This document shows, piece by piece, positions 24,988 through 33,086 of a DNA stretch of 64,000 bases (positions are counted from its first letter, which is position 1; each line of letters begins with the position of its first letter). The position numbers were made by a program, and so were the translations under genes. Below the pieces are notes generated by a model that saw only the letters and a program-made list of their open reading frames with translations, was not told the origin of the DNA and did no database searches. The stretch is taken from assembly GCA_036268425.1 (NCBI GenBank), contig DATAUE010000058.1, positions 1-64,000 on the forward strand, given 5' to 3'. The stretch comes from DATARH01 sp036268425 (GTDB taxonomy: Bacteria > Pseudomonadota > Alphaproteobacteria > ATCC43930 > CGMCC-115725).

Positions 24988-25178
24988 TCTTTTTTGAGGC
25001 TTGTTATATGGCCATTGTTGAGGCAAGCGGCGACGCAGATGTCGTGCTCGTCCGCGGGTTGCTCACCCGCTATCGCTGGTCTGAACATGGCTGGCTATGT
25101 CGAGAATGGTCCGATATTCAGCAGCTTTCCGGGCATCAAGAACTGTCCGATGGTGAAACGGCTGCGGGAGTAGTGTCG

Positions 25179-26684
25179 ATGCGTCTGTTGATCGCGATGA
25201 TGAAGCACGAGACCAACACCTTTTCGCCGGTGCCGACGCCGCTGTCGCGGTTCGGCCATGCGCCCGGACCGATCTATGGCGAGGCGGCGGTGACGGCATA
25301 TCGCGGCACCGGCTCGGGCCTCGGCGCCTATATCGAATTGGCCGAGCGCGAGGGGGCGGAGATCGTAATGCCGATCGCCGCCGGCGCGCCGCCGAGCCGG
25401 GAAGTCGAAGACGCCGCGTTCGAGCACATGGCCGGCGCAATCTGCGATGCCGTCAAGCAAGGCGGATTTGACGGCATCATGCTCGACCTGCACGGCGCGA
25501 TGGTCACCGAGACCTACGAGGACGGCGAGGGCGAATTGCTGCGCCGCATCCGCGCAATCGACCCGCAAACCCCGATCGCCGTGTCGCTCGACATGCACAC
25601 CAATCTGTACGACGCGATCATCGACAACGCGACGGTGGTCGCGGGGTATCGCACCTATCCGCATATCGACACCTACGATACCGCCAAGCGGGCCGGCGAA
25701 ATCCTCTTGCAGGCGATGCGCGGCGAGGTGAAGCCGGTGATGGCCTGGGGCAATGTGCCGATGCTGCCGCATGTGATGCGTCAGGGTTCCGACGATTTTC
25801 CGAACAAAGAATTGCAGGCACGCTGCGCCGCGATGAGCGCCCCTGGAGCTGATGGGGGCGCGCTGTCGGCGACCTTGTTTGTCGGCTTCCCGCACGCCGA
25901 CATCCACAATGCCGGCCTCAGCGTCGTGGTGGTAACCGACGGCAACAAGGCGCTCGCCGCGAAATTGCGCGACGAGTTGCTGGAACAGGCCTGGGCCGAC
26001 CGCGAGGCGTTTGTCTACAAGCTCGAAACGCTCGACGATTCACTGGCCCGGGCAAAGGCAATCGAGCCGCCGAAGCCAGGCGAAGGGCCGATCGTGCTGC
26101 TCGACCATTACGATAATTGTGCCTCGGGCGGGACGATGGACACAACGGCAGTACTCGCCGCGATCATTCGCGAAGGGCTCGACAATGTCGCCGCCTTTGC
26201 GATCTTCGATCCTGATGCGGTGCGGCAGGCGATCGCCGCCGGCATCGGGGCGTCGGTGACGCTGTCGATCGGCGGCAAGATGGCGATGCCCCAGATTCCC
26301 GGCGAGAGCAAGCCGCTCACCGTGACCGGCACGGTCAAGACAATCTCCAACGGCCGTTTCCGCAACAAGGGGCCGTCATCACGCGGCGTGCAGATGGATA
26401 TGGGTCCGAGCGTCGTCATCGATACCGGCAAGGTCGAGATCGCGGTAATCTCGCGCCATGTCGAGCCAAACGACCTCAACTGCTTTTACACGCTCGGTAT
26501 CGACCCGATGCAAAAGCGCTACCTCATGCTGAAAAGCCGTATTCACTGGCGCGCCGGCCTTGGCTCCCTTGCAAAAGCGGTCGTTGAATGCGCCGGCATG
26601 GGCGTTTGCACCTCCGACTACAGCCAACTGACATTCAAGAATGTGCGCCGACCGATCTACCCGTTGGATTTGCCGAATCGCTGA
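25179..26684 (+). CDS. M81 family metallopeptidase (MlrC-like)
   Basis: This 501-residue protein is of the MlrC/microcystinase-C group. N-terminal motifs MRLLIAMMKHETNTFSP and FDGIMLDLHGAMVTETYEDGEGE with conserved His/Asp, and SLDMHTNLY, form the zinc site; the C-terminal part (GPSVVIDTG, YPLDLPNR) is typical of the family. The start is ATG 25179 with GGGAG 8 bases upstream; a longer frame from 25008 has no such site. Family members open cyclic or linear peptides, but no mlrA, B or D gene is next to it, so its substrate is unlikely to be microcystin as a full pathway. Confidence 0.88.
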   Translation: MRLLIAMMKHETNTFSPVPTPLSRFGHAPGPIYGEAAVTAYRGTGSGLGAYIELAEREGAEIVMPIAAGAPPSREVEDAAFEHMAGAICDAVKQGGFDGIMLDLHGAMVTETYEDGEGELLRRIRAIDPQTPIAVSLDMHTNLYDAIIDNATVVAGYRTYPHIDTYDTAKRAGEILLQAMRGEVKPVMAWGNVPMLPHVMRQGSDDFPNKELQARCAAMSAPGADGGALSATLFVGFPHADIHNAGLSVVVVTDGNKALAAKLRDELLEQAWADREAFVYKLETLDDSLARAKAIEPPKPGEGPIVLLDHYDNCASGGTMDTTAVLAAIIREGLDNVAAFAIFDPDAVRQAIAAGIGASVTLSIGGKMAMPQIPGESKPLTVTGTVKTISNGRFRNKGPSSRGVQMDMGPSVVIDTGKVEIAVISRHVEPNDLNCFYTLGIDPMQKRYLMLKSRIHWRAGLGSLAKAVVECAGMGVCTSDYSQLTFKNVRRPIYPLDLPNR

Positions 26685-26728
26685 TGTAAGCCGCTGACGC
26701 GCCCGGAACCCGACTGCGCCGTCAGAGC

Positions 26729-27193
26729 TTACGGCGCGGTTCCGAAGAGAGGGAAAACGACGCGGTCGCCCGGCTTTATGCCGAGGCGCGAGGCGGTGCC
26801 GCCGTTCAGTTCGATGACGGCGCGCACCGGCGCTGCGGCGGCAATCGTGTCAAGCGACCCCGGCACGGTGCGCTCGGCGATGTTGACGATGCTGCCCTTG
26901 GCATCGACAAACAGCATGTCGAGTGGGATCAACGTGTTCTTCATCCACATCATCGCCGGCGACGGCACCTTGAAATCGAAGATCATGCCGGCATTGGGCG
27001 CGAGGCTCTGCCGGAACATCAGCCCTTGTTCCATCTGACCCGGCGTTGTCGCCACCTCAACGGTAAATTTCTGCGGACCGGCCGCCGTCACGATGCTGAG
27101 CGGCGCGGTCGGGAATTGCTCGATTTGCGCGACAGCGGGCGAAACGGCGGCAAACAGCAGCACGACGAGCAGCACGAAACGGCGAGAAAGCAT
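26729..27193 (-). CDS. DUF192 family secreted protein
   Basis: This 154-residue protein has a Sec signal (MLSRRFVLLVVLLFAAVSPAVA, cleavage after AVA) followed by a DUF192 domain with QGLMFRQSLAPNAGMIF and WMKNTLIPLDMLFVD. The fold is a compact beta-barrel of unknown role, exported to the periplasm. The start is ATG 27193; an upstream ATG adds residues before the signal and is unlikely. Divergent from the cystathionine lyase gene, 41 bases apart. Confidence 0.88.
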   Translation of the reverse strand: MLSRRFVLLVVLLFAAVSPAVAQIEQFPTAPLSIVTAAGPQKFTVEVATTPGQMEQGLMFRQSLAPNAGMIFDFKVPSPAMMWMKNTLIPLDMLFVDAKGSIVNIAERTVPGSLDTIAAAAPVRAVIELNGGTASRLGIKPGDRVVFPLFGTAP

Positions 27194-27234
27194 CGGTTGA
27201 ATCGCAAGGCTGTGGAGCAGGAAACCACTGTAGC

Positions 27235-28419
27235 ATGCCGGTGACAGCTCCGGAGGCCTCACCGAAAATGCCGCGCAACATGCTCCATCCCGCCACTCTC
27301 GCCGCGCAGGCGCTCGGCTGGACCGATCCGTCGACCGGCGCTCTGATCATGCCGATCCAGCCGGCCACGACCTACATACGCGACCCTGACAACCAATACC
27401 GCCGCGGACGCAATTACGCGCGCGCCGACAACCCCGGCTATGACCAGCCGCAGGCTTTGCTCAACGCGCTGGAAGGCGGCGCTGCGTCGCTGATTCTCGC
27501 GTCGGGGATGGCGGCGGCGACGACGGTGTTTCGTGCCCTGCCGCTCGGGGCGCATGTCGTCGGGCCGCGCGTCATGTATCACAGCCTGCGCCGCTGGATC
27601 GCCAACTATGCCGCCGAAGGCCACATCGCCGCCGATTTCATCGACATGACCTCACTCGATGCGCTGCGCGCGGCGGTGGTGCCGAGACGCACCCGCATCG
27701 TCTGGGTCGAGACGCCGGCCAACCCGCTATGGTCGATCACCGACATTGCCGGCGCCGCTGAGATCGCGCACGCTGCCGGGGCACTACTCGTGGTCGACAG
27801 TACGGCGGCAAGCCCGGTGCTGACCCGGCCGATCGAATTGGGCGCCGACATCGTCATGCACTCGGCGACCAAATATTTGAACGGCCACAGCGATGTGATC
27901 GCCGGATCGCTGACTGCGGCACGCGACGACGAGTTCTGGCAGCGCGTCGTCGCCGGACGCAGCAGCGGCGGCGCGATTCTCGGCAACCTCGAAGCGTATC
28001 TGCTGTTGCGCGGCATGCGGACACTGCACCTGCGCGTTGAGCGCGCCTGCCATTCGGCGCAACGTATCGCCGAGTCATTAGCGGCGCATCCGGGGGTGCT
28101 GGAGGTGCTTTATCCGGGGCTGCCGAACCATCCCGGCCACGCCATCGCAGCGCGGCAGATGGAAGGCGGGTTTGGCGGCATGCTCAGCGTCCGCATCAAA
28201 GGCGGTGAGGCCGCAGCAATCGCCACGGCGGCACGCGTTGCGGTATGGAAGCGCGCAACTTCGCTGGGCGGTGTCGAAAGCCTGCTGGAGCATCGCGCGT
28301 CGATTGAAGGCGCCGGCACGCCGGTGCCGGCGGATTTGCTACGCCTGTCGGTCGGCATCGAAGACCCCGACGATCTGATTGACGACCTATCTACAGCGAT
28401 CGGCGTTGCTGTCGGGTGA
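27235..28419 (+). CDS. Cystathionine beta-lyase or related Cys/Met-metabolism PLP enzyme
   Basis: This 394-residue protein belongs to the Cys/Met metabolism PLP family. It shows RADNPGYDQ, SGMAAATTVFRAL, WVETPANP, and the PLP-lysine motif HSATKYLNGHSD. Cystathionine beta-lyase (metC), gamma-synthase (metB) or a methionine gamma-lyase are all possible; the sequence suggests beta-lyase-like but does not decide. The start is ATG 27235 with CAGGAAAC upstream. Confidence 0.88.
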   Translation: MPVTAPEASPKMPRNMLHPATLAAQALGWTDPSTGALIMPIQPATTYIRDPDNQYRRGRNYARADNPGYDQPQALLNALEGGAASLILASGMAAATTVFRALPLGAHVVGPRVMYHSLRRWIANYAAEGHIAADFIDMTSLDALRAAVVPRRTRIVWVETPANPLWSITDIAGAAEIAHAAGALLVVDSTAASPVLTRPIELGADIVMHSATKYLNGHSDVIAGSLTAARDDEFWQRVVAGRSSGGAILGNLEAYLLLRGMRTLHLRVERACHSAQRIAESLAAHPGVLEVLYPGLPNHPGHAIAARQMEGGFGGMLSVRIKGGEAAAIATAARVAVWKRATSLGGVESLLEHRASIEGAGTPVPADLLRLSVGIEDPDDLIDDLSTAIGVAVG

Positions 28420-28560
28420 GTCTGACGGATAAGCGCAGCACGGGCCGGTAGCGCAGAGCGTCATCAAGATTTTGCCGGATCGCGACATAATTGAGCACAG
28501 CGTTTCCGCAGAACCGCCATTCTCCCGGTTAAGGTTTCGCGATCAACGCGGGAGGCGGAT

Positions 28561-30591
28561 ATGGCGCAGCACTGGAGATACCGGCTCATCCTGACGGTGT
28601 TGCTGGCCGGGGGGACACCATCGCTGGCGGCCGCCGGCGACCTCGCCTTGAAGCGCGTCGTGCTGTCCACCGGCGGCGTCGGCTATTTCGAATACGAGGC
28701 CACGGTCGATGGCGACGCGAGCCTCGCGCTCGATGTGCCGCTCGACCAGGTCGATGATGTGCTGAAGAGCCTGATGGTCTACGATTCGAAAGGCTCGGCG
28801 GGCGAGATCACGCTGCCCGGCCGCGAGCCGCTGACCCAGAGCTTTGCCGATCTGCCCTTCGACCGCGCGGCGCTCAATTCCGAAATCGATCTGCTCAACG
28901 CCTTGCAAGGGGCCGAGATCAGGATCAGCGCGCCAAAGGAAATCGCCGGCCGGCTCGTTCATGTTGACCAGGAAACGGTGCGTGGCACCGACGGGGGCAA
29001 CGAAACGCGCAATTCAGTCAGCGTGATGACCGATGCCGGCCTGCAGCGGTTTTCGCTGGAAGCGGCCGGGGCCATCACCTTTACCGATCCCCAATTGCAG
29101 CACCAAGTCAATGCTGCGTTGACCCGCATCGCGGCCTATCGCGCCACCGGACGGCGCCAGTTGACCTTGCAGACGCATGGCAGCGGCTCGCGCACCGTCC
29201 GGGTCGGCTATGTCGTCGCGATGCCCTTATGGAAGGCATCATACCGCCTGAGCCTGCCGGCCGATCCCAAGGGGGAAAGCGCCCGGCTGCAGGGCTGGGC
29301 GGTGCTGGAAAATTTCAGCGGCCGGGCCTGGCAAGGCGTCGACCTGACATTGCTGTCCGGCAACCCGGTGACGTTCCGTCAGGCATTGTACGACAGCTAT
29401 TATGTGCCGCGCCCCAGCGTGCCGGTCGAATCCGGCAACCGTGTCTTGCCGCCGCCCGATAGCGGCACGATCGCGGGACAAGCGGCGGCAAAATCGGAAA
29501 CGCCAATGCCCGAGGGGGCCCCGATGCACCGTGACAGGGCAGCTCGGATGCAAGCCTTTGCCAGCCCTGCACCGCCGCCCGCCGCCCCACCGATGCCGGC
29601 ACCGATCGAAGCGGCGACCGCGGCCGAGCAGGAGACCCAGGTGGCGTTTACTCCGGCCTACAAAGTCACGGTCGCGGCCGGGCAAAGCCTGGTGCTGCCG
29701 TTGCTCGACCGCGAATTGCCGGCGCGCCGGATCGATCTTTACCAGCCCTCGACCGACCAGCAGCACCCGCTGGCGGCGATCGAACTGACCAATAAAAGCG
29801 ATACCGGCCTGCCGCCGGGCGTCCTGACGCTGTATCAACAGGGCGACAACGGCGCGCTTTACCTCGGCGATGCCCGCCTCGGCGGGCTGCCCGCGGGCGA
29901 CAAGCGGCTGCTGAGCTATGCCGTCGACGGCAAAACAACCGTTGATCGCAGCGTCGACCAGCGCAACCCGATTACCAAGATCACCGCGGCGGACGGCATC
30001 TTGCACATCAAGCGCCTTGTGCGCGACACCACAACCTACCGCGTCAAGGCGGCAGGCCCGGCAGCGCGCCTGCTGATTGAGCAGGCAAAGCGACCCGGCG
30101 CGATCCTCACCGCTCCCGACCCGAAATCGATCGAGATGATCGCCGGCGCCTATCGTATCCCGATGACGCTGGCGGCAAACGGCGAGGGCAGTCTCGAGGT
30201 GATCGAAGACCAACCGAGCGAAGAGACGTACCGTCTGCTCGACCTCGACGACAACCGGCTCGGCGTCATCGTGTCAGCCCGCGAAATCGATCCCAAGGCC
30301 CGACAGGCGCTCACCGACATGATCTCGCGGCGGCAGGCGGTCGCGCGGCAGCGCAACGATCTCGATCGCCTGAAGGCGCAACGCGCCCAACTCGTCGACG
30401 ACGAAAAGCGCCTGCGGGAAAACGTGGCGGCACTTGCCGGCGACCCGACGCTGCACAAGCGCATGCTCGATAAATTCAGCGACACCGAAACGGCGATCGA
30501 CACCGCGACGACAGCCATGACGAAAGCATCCGACGCGCTCAGCACCGCAGAACGCAACCTCGCGACTTACGTCTCGGGTTTGACGCTCTGA
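28561..30591 (+). CDS. DUF4139 family secreted protein
   Basis: This 676-residue protein carries a signal peptide (MAQHWRYRLILTVLLAGG...SLAAAG) and the DUF4139 type fold across the middle and C-terminal part. There is a proline-rich insert at about residues 295-360 (PPPDSG, PPPAAPPMPAP) and a helical C-terminal tail that begins at about residue 580 and could form a coiled coil (RQAVARQRNDLDRLKAQRAQ). Function of the family is unknown. It stands alone, 141 bases past the lyase gene, and is likely periplasmic or surface associated. Confidence 0.82.
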   Translation: MAQHWRYRLILTVLLAGGTPSLAAAGDLALKRVVLSTGGVGYFEYEATVDGDASLALDVPLDQVDDVLKSLMVYDSKGSAGEITLPGREPLTQSFADLPFDRAALNSEIDLLNALQGAEIRISAPKEIAGRLVHVDQETVRGTDGGNETRNSVSVMTDAGLQRFSLEAAGAITFTDPQLQHQVNAALTRIAAYRATGRRQLTLQTHGSGSRTVRVGYVVAMPLWKASYRLSLPADPKGESARLQGWAVLENFSGRAWQGVDLTLLSGNPVTFRQALYDSYYVPRPSVPVESGNRVLPPPDSGTIAGQAAAKSETPMPEGAPMHRDRAARMQAFASPAPPPAAPPMPAPIEAATAAEQETQVAFTPAYKVTVAAGQSLVLPLLDRELPARRIDLYQPSTDQQHPLAAIELTNKSDTGLPPGVLTLYQQGDNGALYLGDARLGGLPAGDKRLLSYAVDGKTTVDRSVDQRNPITKITAADGILHIKRLVRDTTTYRVKAAGPAARLLIEQAKRPGAILTAPDPKSIEMIAGAYRIPMTLAANGEGSLEVIEDQPSEETYRLLDLDDNRLGVIVSAREIDPKARQALTDMISRRQAVARQRNDLDRLKAQRAQLVDDEKRLRENVAALAGDPTLHKRMLDKFSDTETAIDTATTAMTKASDALSTAERNLATYVSGLTL

Positions 30592-30599
30592 CGCCGCTG

Positions 30600-31124
30600 T
30601 CAATCCATGGCAGCTGAGGCGCCGTTGCCATCGCAATAGCGCCAGGTCTTGCTGTCGGCGATCTGCTCGATGGTCCGCCGAGCCTCCAACTGGCCGAGTG
30701 CGTGGCGGATCGACGTAAATGCCATCGCAACGCCCTTGTCGCGCCGCAGCGCGGTGCGGATTTCCGCCGGACGCAACGCACGCGGCGCGTTCGAGTGCAA
30801 TATATCCTCGATCAGCTTTGCGTTGGTGCCGCGTTGCGGGCGTGAAGCGGTGGCGCGCGGCGCCCTGACGGCGACAGTGGAGGTCCCGCGTGATTGGCGC
30901 GGGCGTGGCATATCGACGGTGGCCGCCTCTGTGCGAACCGGGCGGCCGCGTCGGCCGAATGCCGGGCGCGGCTGTATCTCGGAGGGAGACGCCTCGGCCC
31001 CGGAGGTGGGTTTTGCTGCAAAATCGCGCACCGCCTGCATCGCGGCGGCGTATCCTGCCGCATAAGCCTCGCGGCGAACCGCCTCGATTTGGTCCTGAAG
31101 GAAATTCAGTGCTGTTTTCGCCAT
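30600..31124 (-). CDS. Orphan DNA-binding protein: AT-hook plus winged helix
   Basis: This 174-residue protein is not recognised as a named family. It has a helical N-terminus (residues 1-35, AYAAGYAAAM), a low-complexity middle with an AT-hook core RRGRPVR (RGRP 59-62) and a second basic stretch (MPRPRQSRG), and a C-terminal domain, residues about 102-165, with a winged-helix look (LIEDILHSNAPRALRPAEIRTAL, SIRHALGQLEARRTIEQI). It looks like a transcription factor or nucleoid-binding protein. The frame is supported by GC-rich coding bias and an ATG at 31124. It is divergent from nothing: upstream is the MTase/DJ-1 pair on the same strand. Confidence 0.7.
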   Translation of the reverse strand: MAKTALNFLQDQIEAVRREAYAAGYAAAMQAVRDFAAKPTSGAEASPSEIQPRPAFGRRGRPVRTEAATVDMPRPRQSRGTSTVAVRAPRATASRPQRGTNAKLIEDILHSNAPRALRPAEIRTALRRDKGVAMAFTSIRHALGQLEARRTIEQIADSKTWRYCDGNGASAAMD

Positions 31125-31237
31125 CGTTGGGCGTCCTCCCTCCCTGACTAGGCTCTTAGGATTAGCATATCTGCAACTTTGGAACTAGATCGGCTGCAAA
31201 AACGACGGTATCGGAAAGACGGCGTCCCATTGCCGGC

Positions 31238-32071
31238 TTAGCCCCTCAATTTAGCGCCGACGCCAAGGATCGCGGCGATCGGCACCGCAAAATTGCCGTC
31301 GTCGCGACGATATGGCGCTGCTGCCGCGACGACCGCTTCTTCGATTGCGGGCAGAGCCTCGGTTGGCTGCGCCGCGATCAGCGCTGCGGTGCGCACCGTG
31401 CCGCGCGCCAGCGCCTGGATCAGGTCGCACGGCGCGGCGAGCAGCCAGTACCGGCGCAGCGTGGCGACGCCTACTTCGGCAAATCCGGCCTCGGTCAACA
31501 GCCCCGCCACCGCGGCTTCGCTGCCGAGATTACCGCCCGATGGTGGTGCCTTGGCCGCGGCGCGATCACCACGCATCGCGATCGCGTCAAACAACAGCCG
31601 CCACGCAATATTCACGGTCGAAGATGCCCAGGCGGTAAACGCCATTCGGCCGCCCGGCCGCAATACCCGCAGCATCTCGGCAACGGCCTTTTGCGGACGC
31701 GGCACATGGTGGATGCCGAAATTGGCCACGACCGCGGCAAAAGCGGCATCGGGATAAGGCAAGTCCTCCGCATCGCCCTCATTGAACGCGATCTTCGGGT
31801 TGCTTCGCCGGGCCTCGCCGAGCATCGCGGCAGAAAAATCGACGCCGCGCGCCGCTGCGCCGCGACGCAAGGCGGCTTCCGTCACCAGACCGGTGCCACA
31901 ACAAACATCGAGCAGCGGCATGCCCGGCGCCACCGCGACAGCATCGAGCAACGGCTCGATGAATTCCCGGCTCGCTTGCGCGAATGTGGCGTTGTAGTCG
32001 CCGGCTGCCTGCTGCCAGCCGGCATGTTCGAAATGCCGCACCGCCGCCGCATCGAAGTCCATCCCGCTCAA
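31238..32071 (-). CDS. Class I SAM-dependent methyltransferase
   Basis: This 277-residue protein has motif I LLDVCCGTGLVTEAAL, a D-F-S motif, an E-G-D-A-E-D motif and NFGIHHVPRP, typical of UbiE-like small-molecule methyltransferases. It is coupled to the preceding DJ-1/PfpI gene by a 4-base start/stop overlap. Substrate not visible. The N-terminal VRHFEHAGWQQAAGDYN segment is shared with other ubiquinone/mycolate-type methyltransferases. Confidence 0.85.
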   Translation of the reverse strand: MSGMDFDAAAVRHFEHAGWQQAAGDYNATFAQASREFIEPLLDAVAVAPGMPLLDVCCGTGLVTEAALRRGAAARGVDFSAAMLGEARRSNPKIAFNEGDAEDLPYPDAAFAAVVANFGIHHVPRPQKAVAEMLRVLRPGGRMAFTAWASSTVNIAWRLLFDAIAMRGDRAAAKAPPSGGNLGSEAAVAGLLTEAGFAEVGVATLRRYWLLAAPCDLIQALARGTVRTAALIAAQPTEALPAIEEAVVAAAAPYRRDDGNFAVPIAAILGVGAKLRG

Positions 32072-32766
32072 TCACTTTGCTTAAGCGCCGCGGCGGCGCG
32101 GGCGGCGCGCTCGCCCCGGTCGCGCTGACGAGCAGTGGCACGGGCGAGCACCGCCTCCAGCACTGCCGGCGGTGCCGTTTCCGGCGAACCCGCGGCAAAA
32201 GGCGGTTGCGGGTCGTATTCGACGCCGAGCTGGATTGCCTCCGCCACCGGCTGCCCGGCAATCTCGGCGACGACGCGCAGCGCGACATCGATGCCGGCGG
32301 TGACGCCGCCGCCGGTGAAGACATTGCCGTCGACGACGATGCGTTCCGCTACCGGGATCGCGCCGAACCCGGCCAGCAGGTCGCGCGACATCCAATGCGT
32401 GCCGGCCCGCCGGCCGCGCAGCAACCCGGCCGCGCCCAGCACCAGCGAGCCGGTGCAGATGCCGACGACATAACGCGCCGAGGCCGCTGTGCGGCGCAGG
32501 AAATCGAGCGTTTCCGGGTCTTCAAGCAACGGGTTCATGCCGCCGCCGCCGGGAACCAGCACCAGATCGAGTGGACCGCAGGAGTCCAAGGTTGCGGTTG
32601 GCAGGATCGTCAGCCCATGCTCGGTGCGCACCGGGTCGAGGGTCTTCCACAGCAGCAATGTCTCGCTGCCGGGCAAACGAGCGAGAATCTCATACGGGCC
32701 GGTCAGATCGAGCTGTGTCAGGTTCGGAAACACCAGCATTCCGCTGCGAAACGGCTTGTCGCTCAT
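32068..32766 (-). CDS. DJ-1/PfpI family protein (isonitrile hydratase-like)
   Basis: This 232-residue protein has the class I glutamine amidotransferase-like DJ-1 fold with VPGGGGMNPLL and the nucleophile elbow VGICTGSLVLGAAGLL (Cys104). Related enzymes hydrate isonitriles or act as chaperone/deglycase. The start is ATG 32766, preceded by AGGAGCG. Its stop overlaps the methyltransferase start by 4 bases, so the two form an operon. Exact activity is not determined. Confidence 0.85.
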   Translation of the reverse strand: MSDKPFRSGMLVFPNLTQLDLTGPYEILARLPGSETLLLWKTLDPVRTEHGLTILPTATLDSCGPLDLVLVPGGGGMNPLLEDPETLDFLRRTAASARYVVGICTGSLVLGAAGLLRGRRAGTHWMSRDLLAGFGAIPVAERIVVDGNVFTGGGVTAGIDVALRVVAEIAGQPVAEAIQLGVEYDPQPPFAAGSPETAPPAVLEAVLARATARQRDRGERAARAAAALKQSD

Positions 32767-33086
32767 CGTGGCGCTCCTATTCCCCTCCGGTCGCATCACC
32801 CCAGCGGGGCGCGACATAAGTTTCCATAGACGAACGCGGCGACTGAGAGCAATCTCCGCCAACCCAAGGGGTGCCGTTTACCTATTCGGATGGGGCTGGA
32901 TCGTCCGGCTCGCTGATTGGTTTACCCAACATGCCGCACTCGGTACCCGTAGCTGGCGATAAGGCGCATGGCTAGTCAGGCGATCATGGCGATCGCCCGG
33001 ATTTCTTCATCAACTGCTGCGAGCACCCGTCAGCACGGCTGCGCCGTGCACCGGCGCGCGTCGGTGTTGAGAATCTGGGCCAACCG
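32767..33086 (+). other. kup leader/divergent intergenic region with two hairpins
   Basis: This 320-base gap separates the DJ-1 gene from kup and contains no supported gene. Two hairpins lie near kup: 32979-32997 (6-bp stem, 7-base loop) and 33033-33049 (perfect 7-bp stem, 3-base loop), the second ending 37 bases before the kup ATG. They could form a regulatory leader. No known riboswitch pattern was recognised. Confidence 0.4.

Noticed and set aside
32979..32997. GGCGATCGCC as a cyanobacterial HIP1 site
   Set aside because: Only a single related occurrence, in an alphaproteobacterial context; it is part of the hairpin.
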